Source: Candidatus Chloroploca mongolica (GTDB lineage Bacteria > Chloroflexota > Chloroflexia > Chloroflexales > Chloroflexaceae). From it: DNA of 64,000 bases. Below are positions 1 through 6,312 of the stretch, one piece after another (the stretch's first letter is position 1; the number at the start of each line of letters is the position of its first letter). A model generated the notes under the pieces. It was not told the DNA's origin. It worked only from the letters and a program-made list of their open reading frames with translations, and made no database searches. The stretch is taken from positions 1 to 64,000 of the forward strand of contig NZ_SIJK02000029.1 in the NCBI RefSeq assembly GCF_004762035.2, read 5' to 3'. The position numbers and the translations under genes were made by a program.

Positions 1-16
1 CCGGTTGGTTGCGCAT
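1..16 (-). CDS. 5' end of an unidentified gene, probably the next integron cassette
   Basis: Only the first five codons (M-R-N-Q-P) lie inside the window, so the product cannot be named. The start is supported by an AGGTGA Shine-Dalgarno at 26-31 with 9 bp spacing, and by a promoter further upstream (70-98). The gene runs in the same direction as the hydrolase at 324-1358 and sits beyond the attC-like site. That is where a second cassette gene would be expected. Confidence 0.35.
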
Positions 17-69
17 TTGTCCGAATCACCTCAAGAAATAAGCGAACGGTAAGTACAACGATATACGTG

Positions 70-98
70 ATCATATCAGATTGCACAAGGAAATGCAA
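70..98 (-). promoter_or_regulatory. Sigma-70-type promoter of the left-edge gene
   Basis: On the minus strand a TTGCAT -35 box (93-98) is separated by exactly 17 bp from a TATGAT -10 box (70-75). Transcription would start near 63 and run toward the ATG at 16. The pairing of good boxes, spacing, Shine-Dalgarno and start supports it. It was found by eye and is not verified. Confidence 0.5.
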
Positions 99-148
99 GC
101 ACACATGTGTTGTTTCGATGCTTGGCATTGGTGCTCGGGTTGAGGGGG

Positions 149-267
149 GGCCAACGACCATGCATCAGGCGCCGGCGGAACAACTTTCTGGAGTGGTACA
201 GTGTTGGTGTGCTCCTGGTTTCCAAAATCGCCCCGCTTCCGCCGGTCGCCTGCATGCGGTGTTAGGC
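149..267 (-). other. attC-like integron recombination site
   Basis: A 119-bp imperfect palindrome. The arms 150-180 and 237-267 can form 27 base pairs, interrupted by small bulges (g156, t165-a167, t246, g256-c257, a264), as in folded attC sites. Read on the minus strand, the outer boxes are GCCTAAC (267-261, perfect RYYYAAC) and GTTGGCC (155-149, GTTRRRY with one mismatch). The site begins 57 bp after the hydrolase stop codon, the usual place for attC in a gene cassette. The central 56 bp would be the variable loop. Orientation is inferred from the neighbouring genes, because GTTAGGC on the plus strand is also a perfect core heptamer. Confidence 0.55.
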
Positions 268-323
268 GCAGGCGCGGAGCAACTCTCGTTACGCTCGGTT
301 GCGTCAGGCGGTATTGCTATTCC

Positions 324-1358
324 TTACTTTGCTAAATGAGAAAGAATCCTTGCATGTATGCTGCCCATATTCGGATACGGAAACACATGCCCCACGCCTT
401 CAAGCCACAGCGCTTCTGCTCCCGGTATCAGTTCGGCCACCCTTTTACCGTGATCGATAGGAAATACCTTGTCGTCCGTTCCGTGAATGACAAGCGTCGG
501 CACCTCAAGCATTCTCAAACTCTCGTAGCGTGAGCCGCTGACATCGCTCGCCGCCCGGTGTTGCAATAAGGCCTTGATGTTAAATCCTTTTCTCTTTCGC
601 AGTTCGTATAAGACGACTTCCGCTGTCTCTTGTATATCTACTTCGATTCCAGCCATGACCATTTTCGCGATTCGTTCCTTGATAAGATTCTTCTCTCCTC
701 CCATGAGGCGGTACTTTAAGATCGGCAAGCCCTGCGCAATCGACATGAAGAAATGCCGCGATGAGAGAATCGGGAACTGCGGGTCTCCCGCGTATCCGGA
801 TGTTGACATAAGCGTGAGCGAGGAAACCCGTTCGGGATTATGGACGGCGATTTCCTGGGCGACCATGCCGCCGAGCGACAAGCCGACCAGGTGTGCTTGA
901 TCCACATTGAGCGCATCAAGCACCGCGACAGCATCTTTCGCCATATCCGCAAGCGAGTACGGATGCTTGCTGTTCCAATGCTCCACCCAATCGGACATGC
1001 CCGTTCCGCGAAAGTCATAGCGGATGACACGATATCCGGCATCCACAAAAGCTCGCACGAACATGGGAGGCCACGCGATCGCATCGCCCGCCATCCCCGT
1101 GTTGAGGAGAACCACTCCTTGAGGTTCACCCGCGGGAGCAATACATTCATACCAAATCTGCAATCCGTCTGACGTAACAAAGCCTGCCTCGCCCCGGATA
1201 ACCTGCGGCAATTCACTTTTCAAAACATTCTCAATGATCGCATCCGTATCGGACGGCAGTTTCGGCCCACCAAGAACGAGATATGTCGCAAGGGCAAGTA
1301 ACAAAACGAGAAAAAATATAAGAAAATACATCACGATCCCTTTGGGACTTTTCAACAT
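324..1358 (-). CDS. Membrane-anchored alpha/beta hydrolase (cassette gene)
   Basis: This is a 344-residue alpha/beta-hydrolase-fold enzyme whose substrate cannot be told. An N-terminal hydrophobic stretch (about residues 10-30) is a signal anchor. The catalytic triad is visible: Ser161 in GLSLGG, Asp295 in HGTDDK and His324 in GVGHVFP. An oxyanion-type segment (LLNTGMAGD) lies near 84-92 and DFRGTGMS near 115-122. An alternative ATG at 1331 has a better ribosome-binding site (AAAGGGA) and would start the protein right at the membrane segment. The gene stands alone between an attC-like site and a core-site heptamer next to an integrase fragment, so it reads as an integron cassette gene. Its composition looks more A/T-rich than the downstream genes. 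The family call is firm. Confidence 0.85.
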   Translation of the reverse strand: MLKSPKGIVMYFLIFFLVLLLALATYLVLGGPKLPSDTDAIIENVLKSELPQVIRGEAGFVTSDGLQIWYECIAPAGEPQGVVLLNTGMAGDAIAWPPMFVRAFVDAGYRVIRYDFRGTGMSDWVEHWNSKHPYSLADMAKDAVAVLDALNVDQAHLVGLSLGGMVAQEIAVHNPERVSSLTLMSTSGYAGDPQFPILSSRHFFMSIAQGLPILKYRLMGGEKNLIKERIAKMVMAGIEVDIQETAEVVLYELRKRKGFNIKALLQHRAASDVSGSRYESLRMLEVPTLVIHGTDDKVFPIDHGKRVAELIPGAEALWLEGVGHVFPYPNMGSIHARILSHLAK

Positions 1359-1407
1359 GTTCGCGGCCTATCCACGATCCTGGTCGGTGCTACGCCGCTT
1401 CTCCGCA

Positions 1408-1539
1408 GTCTAGACCCAATACCTTGCAAAGTAAGGCGGTTGTTTTGACCCAACGGCGCAACGTTTTTCGCGTAGGTGCGCAACCCTTCGCGCCTTCGCG
1501 CCTTCGCGTGAGCTTCTTTGAAACGTATTGAGTCTAGAC
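1408..1539. repeat. 132-bp segment bounded by 15-bp inverted repeats
   Basis: The segment starts with GTCTAGACCCAATAC (1408-1422) and ends with its reverse complement bearing one mismatch (1525-1539). Inside are the core-site heptamer at 1448-1454 and a run of TTCGCGCC-type short repeats (about 1488-1510) resembling the GCGCCTTTGCG repeats at 25763-25839. Its right end is 3 bp from the start of the recognisable integrase fragment, so it may have replaced the integrase N-terminus. It is either a small non-autonomous insertion or part of an attI region. Confidence 0.4.
1448..1454 (-). other. attI-like core site GTTGGGT
   Basis: On the minus strand this heptamer matches the integron core consensus GTTRRRY exactly. 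It lies 90 bp upstream of the hydrolase start and on the integrase-proximal side, the expected position for the attI crossover point. A 7-bp match alone occurs by chance. The support comes from its position relative to the attC-like site and the integrase fragment. Confidence 0.35.
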
Positions 1540-1542
1540 CCT

Positions 1543-1614
1543 TTTCACCAGGTGCGCCACCCCCGCGGGATGGACGCGACTGAGGTGAGCGCCTTCTTTA
1601 CGCACCTTGGCGGA
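1543..1614 (+). pseudogene. Fragment of an integron-type tyrosine recombinase (IntI-like), N-terminal SAM-like domain
   Basis: The plus-strand frame reads FHQVRHPRGM followed by DATEVSAFFTHL and then a TGA at 1615-1617. IntI-type integrases carry a segment of the form FHxxRHPxxM...EVxAFLTHLA in the N-terminal DNA-binding domain, so about 15 of 24 positions agree with the usual pattern. The preceding conserved residues (a WIxRF-type stretch) are missing and nothing downstream resembles the catalytic domain. This is a decayed remnant, not a functional gene. Its direction, divergent from the hydrolase, matches the standard integron layout. Confidence 0.55.
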
Positions 1615-2024
1615 TGAGTGGGTAGGTGGATACGCGCACAGTGTGCGGCGGTGGGAAGCCACCTACGATGATCAATAATGAAGATTCACGGAGGCGGTTG
1701 CTATGTCTCTCAATCTTTCCCAGTGGTTTGAGCTTGTTGGGAGTGCGGGTGCATTCATCGTTGAGGAAGCAAGGTAACTGGCCAATGACCACATTCGCAT
1801 ACACGAAAATGAGGTAGCGCTGATCAACAGCGAAGCACCGAAGGACTTTAGGGTTCCAGGTGTAGCATAATCTTGAGTCACCGTCGAGGTTCTCCTTCCG
1901 TACCGGTACCATCCTGGCCGATATTGCTGAACGTGTCGGTTATAAAGTTCAGAGCATTGATCTCTTTAGAACGCGCCTCGCCACCGTCACCAAAGAATGG
2001 ATCAGAGAAGAGGTAGTTGTCCTT
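1615..2024. other. Gene-poor degenerate stretch
   Basis: No convincing gene is present. There is a structured spot at 1622-1666: arms GTAGGTGG and CCACCTAC enclose a smaller palindrome CGCACA-G-TGTGCG. A well-spaced GGAGG precedes an ATG at 1702 that opens an 18-codon frame beginning MSLNLSQWFELVGSAGAF and stopping at TAA. Near 1925-1980 another short open stretch looks coding-like. These may be pieces of one broken gene, which I could not identify. Confidence 0.35.
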
Positions 2025-3008
2025 TCACCCCTCATCCCCACGCACAACCTCACTCTCCTTCACCTTCCCGCTCACTAGCGGGACGCGCAGTGAGAAGAGG
2101 AAGCCCACCAGGATGTGCTGTAGGTTGAGCAGCAGAAAAAGCCCCGAGAGCGTCAGGGCTTGTTCGGCGGTGTAGCCGTACGGGAGCAGGATGGCGATCA
2201 GGACGGCGTCGCGGACGCCGACGCCCGCAATTGAGATTGGGAGCACTTGCAAGACGGCGACGAGGGCGGAAGCGCCGACGACGACGTAGAGGGGAACACG
2301 ATCAAGGCCAAGCGCGAGAAAAAGCAACCAGAGCCGGATAAAGGTGAAGGTCGCTGAGATGAGGCTGGCGATGGTGACGGCGACGATCAGTTGTGGGCTC
2401 AGTGAGAGGTGCTGTAATTGGTCGTTCCAGCGTTCGAGGCTGGCCGTGAAACGCGGTGCAATGCGCGGCAAGACGCTTGTCAAGACCCATTCGCGTGGTT
2501 TGCGGGCCAGCAGGAAGATCGTTAGGGTGACGAGCCCGAGGCCCATCAGGATGACGAGCGCTAGTTGCAGTTCGCGACTCGGCAGCAGTTGCCCCAGGGC
2601 AAAGATGCCGAGTGTGGCGAGTGCGGCCATGATCAGCAGGTCAAAGAGGCGATCCAGCACAACACTCAGCATTGCCGGGGCGACCGGTTGCCCGCGCTCG
2701 CCGAGATAGACTGCCTTGAGCAGATCGCCTGCTTGCCCTGGCGTTGTTGCGCCATAAAAGAGGCCGACGGTGTAGACCAGGCATGCCTCGGAGAGCTTGA
2801 GCGTCAGCCCCATCTCGCGCAAGAGCCGTACCCATCGCCACGATTTGATGATGACAAAGGGTGGCATCAGGGCAAGCGAGAGCAGGATCGGCCAGAGTTG
2901 CGCTTCACGTAGGGTCAACCAGAGCTTGCCAAGGTCCGCGTTGATCAGAAAGATGATCAGCAGGGTCGGTCCGAGCAAGCGGAGGAGCAATGATAGGTTT
3001 TTTTTCAT
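2025..3008 (-). CDS. Lysylphosphatidylglycerol synthase-type membrane protein (UPF0104 / flippase-like)
   Basis: A 327-residue polytopic inner-membrane protein with about eight hydrophobic helices. It carries the features of the LPG_synthase_TM / UPF0104 family: an early KSWRW segment, a GxxxGATTPGQAGD motif (the usual form is GxxxPGxxGE) near residue 90, and IAGVGVRD near 275. Members are often encoded beside dolichol-phosphate-mannose-type glycosyltransferases and are thought to act in lipid or lipid-linked sugar transfer; the reaction is unknown here. The start was placed at the ATG at 3008 (MKKNLSLLLRLLG), 13 bp after the GT2 stop, rather than at an upstream in-frame start inside that gene. 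Probably the last gene of a three-gene run. Confidence 0.8.
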   Translation of the reverse strand: MKKNLSLLLRLLGPTLLIIFLINADLGKLWLTLREAQLWPILLSLALMPPFVIIKSWRWVRLLREMGLTLKLSEACLVYTVGLFYGATTPGQAGDLLKAVYLGERGQPVAPAMLSVVLDRLFDLLIMAALATLGIFALGQLLPSRELQLALVILMGLGLVTLTIFLLARKPREWVLTSVLPRIAPRFTASLERWNDQLQHLSLSPQLIVAVTIASLISATFTFIRLWLLFLALGLDRVPLYVVVGASALVAVLQVLPISIAGVGVRDAVLIAILLPYGYTAEQALTLSGLFLLLNLQHILVGFLFSLRVPLVSGKVKESEVVRGDEG

Positions 3009-3021
3009 ATGTGTATGAAGG

Positions 3022-3933
3022 TTACCGTTCGTGACGTTGAAAACGCAAAGCAGCAAGTTGTTCTGCTAACAGGCCAAAGAGAAAGATGATGATGCTGCCG
3101 ACAAAGAGCAACAGGGCTGAGTTGGGAATGTAGAGACCCCGCGCTGGCTCCAACAGAAACATGTTGAGCAGCCACGAAAGAAGGCCAAGACTAAACATGA
3201 GCACGGCCACCGGAAAGTAGACTCGCAAGGGGGCAAAGAGCGAGATGATGCGCAGGATGATGAGGCCAAAACGGATGCCGTTGCGCATGAGTTTTTGCCC
3301 GCTCTGGCCGCCGCCACGTCGTTTGCCTTCGATGGTGACGAAGCCGACCCCGTGCCCGCCTTTGAGCAAAGCGAGGGTGCTTGTCGTGGGATACGAGTAG
3401 CGATTGGGCAAGAGGTGGATGTATTCCATGATGATTTCGCGGCGCATGGCTCGATAGCCGCTGGTCAGGTCGCGCACTTCGGTCTCAACGAGATAGCCAC
3501 CAAGCGCATCAAGCGCCCGGTTGCCCAGTCGCCGCGGCAGGCTGTCGCCCTGCGTGTCGCGGGTACGTGCGCCGACAACCATATCGTAGCCATCGGCAAT
3601 GCCGTCGAGGATCGCCGGGATATAGCGCGGGTCCATCTGACCGTCGGCATCCATCAAGAGCACAACGTCGCCGGTGGCTCGCCGGATGCCTGTTTTCACC
3701 GCCGCGCCGTTGCCCCGGTTGGCCGGGTGCCGCTCGACCCGGGCACCCGCCGCTGCCGCCGCCGCGCCGGTCGCATCAGTGGAAGCGTCGTCTACCACCA
3801 GGATTTCGGCGTCGGGCAACGCATCACGTACGCGCTCGACGACCGCCGCGATGCCATGCGCTTCGTTATAAGCCGGCATTACGACCGTCACCGTAAAGGG
3901 GTAGCTTTGCCCCGTGCTATTCAAGACCTGCAT
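3022..3933 (-). CDS. Family 2 glycosyltransferase, dolichol-phosphate-mannose synthase-like, with C-terminal membrane helices
   Basis: A 303-residue enzyme predicted to transfer a sugar from a nucleotide sugar to polyprenyl phosphate at the cytoplasmic membrane face. The GT-A fold is clear: VVMPAYNEAHGIA near 18-30, ILVVDDASTDATG near 45-56, NRGNGAAVKTG near 72, and the metal-binding LLMDADGQMDP near 92-102. The second half carries SGYRAMRREI and two membrane helices near 235-290, as in GtrB/DPMS type II enzymes. The start used is the ATG at 3933, and a GTG one codon upstream is equally possible. It overlaps the preceding GT39-like gene (17 bp), so the two are probably co-translated. The donor and acceptor are unknown. 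Confidence 0.85.
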   Translation of the reverse strand: MQVLNSTGQSYPFTVTVVMPAYNEAHGIAAVVERVRDALPDAEILVVDDASTDATGAAAAAAGARVERHPANRGNGAAVKTGIRRATGDVVLLMDADGQMDPRYIPAILDGIADGYDMVVGARTRDTQGDSLPRRLGNRALDALGGYLVETEVRDLTSGYRAMRREIIMEYIHLLPNRYSYPTTSTLALLKGGHGVGFVTIEGKRRGGGQSGQKLMRNGIRFGLIILRIISLFAPLRVYFPVAVLMFSLGLLSWLLNMFLLEPARGLYIPNSALLLFVGSIIIFLFGLLAEQLAALRFQRHER

Positions 3934-6154
3934 CACTCACCTTCACACTCAGTCGGCGGGCATCGTAGCTCGTTGGGTTTACCTGGAGCGGAATAAAGGT
4001 CGGGGCTGAGAGACGGATTTCAAGCTCGTGCGCGCCATGCAGTTCGGCGGGCACGGCCAGGCGATAGACACGCCATGCCCCGGCCTCGACCGGGATGGTC
4101 ACCTCGGTACTGCCAAGTTGCACGCGCAGTGGCGTAACCCCCTCGATGCCTCCAGCCATCCGCAGGTGGACGACATCACTCTCTTGCAACGGCTCAGGTA
4201 GGGGCAGGATAAGGCGTCCCTCGGCTTCAAGCCAGCGATAGGTCTGGGGCGGGCTTGTGTCGGTCGAAGGGAGGGTTTCGCCAAACGAAAAGCCTTCGAG
4301 ATAGCCGATGTCAAGCCCGTTCCCCAGGCGCAGACTGGTCAAGGGGGCCGGTTCTAGCCATGCCAGGCCGAGTTTTTGCACATCCTCGCCGGCACGTACT
4401 TCTGCATCTGTAAAGAGTTCCGCCGCCAATTCAAGGTCGCCCCGCGCCCGCGCCAGCGCCGCACGGACAACGTCGCCGCGATGGGTGTGGCGCTCACTCA
4501 AGACGTTCCACCCTTGCTCGTAGTCGCCCAGCGCAAGATAGAGCCGCGCTAACTCGAGGCGTCCATCCACAAAATTCGGGTCAGTTGCCATCATCTGCTC
4601 GTAGGCCGCAATTGCTCTGGCATAATCGCCGTCTGCCTGGGCGCGCACCGCAGACGCCCGATGGCGTTCACGCTCGAGCCCACGACTGATAATCTGCGGA
4701 TAGTCGCGATAGGTCACCACGAGCACGACAAAGCTCAGGCAGAGCAAGGCGCCTGCACCAAACCAGGGTGTACGCAGGTAGGCACGCGCTTCGGTGCGCG
4801 CCGCGGGCGCATCACGCCGGAGCCGTGCGAACCACAGGGCGAGCGTGCCCAGCGCCGCCGCTCCATACAACGCCATAAAGAGCCAGAGCGGCAAGAGGTA
4901 ACGCGGTTCAACGTGGATCAGCATGACAGTTAGGCAGGAGTAGGCGGCCCATCCCAGCGCAATCAAGCGAAAGCCGCCTTCGTGTGGGCGACTCGTGACG
5001 GCAAAGAGGCTCGCCGCACAAAACGTCAACCAGATGAGGTCGCCGACCAGGCCAAGCAGCGCCATTTCACGGACAGGGCGCGAGAAGAAGCTGACCTTGA
5101 CAAAAAAATCCTCAACAAACTGCGCCTTCCAGATATGGGTGAAATGGGGCCAGGCATTGCGCACCAGGCGCAGCGGATCATCGCGCAAGATCTCCCTGAT
5201 CTCTGCGCTGGCAAAGGGCTGCCGTTCGCCCTGCGCCATACCGGCCAGGACGCTCTTGCCGCCATCAATGCGTTCGTCTTGCAACGAGAGCCACAGATTG
5301 ATCGGCCCAGTCGTATCAATCATGATCATCTGCCCATAGGTCAGATAGTTTCTCGCCGTCCACGGGATAATCAGACTCGCAAAGGGAATGAGCAGCGCCA
5401 GGGCTGTCACCGCCAGCCGACCTGCCCAGAGAGACAACGGACCTCCCTTGCCCCGCCAGATTTCGACGGCAAGAAAGAGCAGGCTAAAGACAACGCTGTA
5501 AAGCGCAGGCGAACGGGTCAGCGCACAATAGCCAAGCACCAATCCCGCACCCACCAGCCAGAACCAGGCTCGCCGCGCACCTGCATGATACGCGTCGCGC
5601 CAGCGCACCAGCATCCAGCAGTGCATCGTCAGGGTAAAGAAAAAGAGCGGCTCGCTCTGGATCAGTGAGGGAAGTTCGACCAGGGGCCACCAGATCGTCA
5701 AGATGCCGGCAAAGATGAGACCGGCCGGACGGTGAAAGAGTCGGCGCGCCAGATCGTAGCCCAGGGGAATCAAGAGCAACGAGAAGCCGACGTGAACCAC
5801 GCGAATCAATTGCGTTGTCAGAGCAAGATCGCCCATCCAGAGCGACAGCTTCATGACTGCCGCAAAAAAGAAAATATGCCCCGGCGGGCGGATCAGCCAT
5901 GAATTATCCAGATACTCGCCGGTTGTGGCGAGGCGCAAGGCCCGTTGGTAATAGTCGCCATCGTCCGAGGCCGAAAAGCGGGGATCGAGCGGACTGAGAT
6001 TGATAAACCAGATCCGCAAGGCTAGCCCGATCAAGACCATCACGATCAAAGCGATCGTCACCGGTTCAATGCGAGGAATCGTCAGACCACGCGCACGCGC
6101 TTGCTGGGTAGACCGGGGGCTTTCTGATGAAACTGTTGTCGACGAACTCTGCAT
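3917..6154 (-). CDS. GT39-type membrane glycosyltransferase with TPR and beta-sandwich C-terminus
   Basis: A 745-residue protein. After a short basic, Ser/Thr-rich N-terminus comes a hydrophobic helix, then a periplasmic loop with FSASDDGDYYQRA (acidic residues as in ArnT/PMT-like GT39 enzymes) and LIRPPGHIFFF. About ten further helices reach to residue 490. TPR-like repeats follow (ADGDYARAIAAYEQMM, LARLYLALGDYEQG), and then a C-terminal beta-rich domain of some 130 residues. GT39-like enzymes use polyprenyl-phosphate sugars as donors. The GT2 gene immediately downstream could supply such a donor, which is an inference from order. The combination of a GT39 core with TPR and a possible glycan-binding domain is uncommon. 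Confidence 0.75.
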   Translation of the reverse strand: MQSSSTTVSSESPRSTQQARARGLTIPRIEPVTIALIVMVLIGLALRIWFINLSPLDPRFSASDDGDYYQRALRLATTGEYLDNSWLIRPPGHIFFFAAVMKLSLWMGDLALTTQLIRVVHVGFSLLLIPLGYDLARRLFHRPAGLIFAGILTIWWPLVELPSLIQSEPLFFFTLTMHCWMLVRWRDAYHAGARRAWFWLVGAGLVLGYCALTRSPALYSVVFSLLFLAVEIWRGKGGPLSLWAGRLAVTALALLIPFASLIIPWTARNYLTYGQMIMIDTTGPINLWLSLQDERIDGGKSVLAGMAQGERQPFASAEIREILRDDPLRLVRNAWPHFTHIWKAQFVEDFFVKVSFFSRPVREMALLGLVGDLIWLTFCAASLFAVTSRPHEGGFRLIALGWAAYSCLTVMLIHVEPRYLLPLWLFMALYGAAALGTLALWFARLRRDAPAARTEARAYLRTPWFGAGALLCLSFVVLVVTYRDYPQIISRGLERERHRASAVRAQADGDYARAIAAYEQMMATDPNFVDGRLELARLYLALGDYEQGWNVLSERHTHRGDVVRAALARARGDLELAAELFTDAEVRAGEDVQKLGLAWLEPAPLTSLRLGNGLDIGYLEGFSFGETLPSTDTSPPQTYRWLEAEGRLILPLPEPLQESDVVHLRMAGGIEGVTPLRVQLGSTEVTIPVEAGAWRVYRLAVPAELHGAHELEIRLSAPTFIPLQVNPTSYDARRLSVKVSDAGLE

Positions 6155-6240
6155 ATCTCTCTGAACCCTGACCCTTGACGAAAGCGCACATGTTTACACT
6201 CTGAAGCCCAGGTGCTTATGGTTTTCAAGAATGAAATCAG

Positions 6241-6292
6241 GTAGTGCCGACTTCAGTCGGCTGAGCCGGAAGCCGACTGAAGTCGGCACTAC
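6241..6292. repeat. 22-bp perfect inverted repeat with nested palindromes
   Basis: Arms 6241-6262 and 6271-6292 are exact reverse complements around an 8-bp loop. Each arm contains its own smaller palindrome (CCGACT-TC-AGTCGG and CCGACT-GA-AGTCGG), so the sequence can fold in alternative ways. It lies between two minus-strand glycosyltransferase genes, 21 bp downstream of one stop and 87 bp upstream of the next start. It could be a dispersed repeat or act as a terminator; there is no T-run on the minus strand. Confidence 0.6.
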
Positions 6293-6312
6293 ACCATTCA
6301 CCCTGGCAGCCG

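Noticed and set aside
67-339. 90-residue plus-strand reading frame
   Set aside because: It runs straight through the attC-like palindrome, has no ribosome-binding site, and its translation has no protein-like pattern.
1598-1912. 104-residue minus-strand reading frame next to the integrase fragment
   Set aside because: It has no ribosome-binding site, lies antisense to the degenerate stretch and to a small palindrome, and resembles no family.
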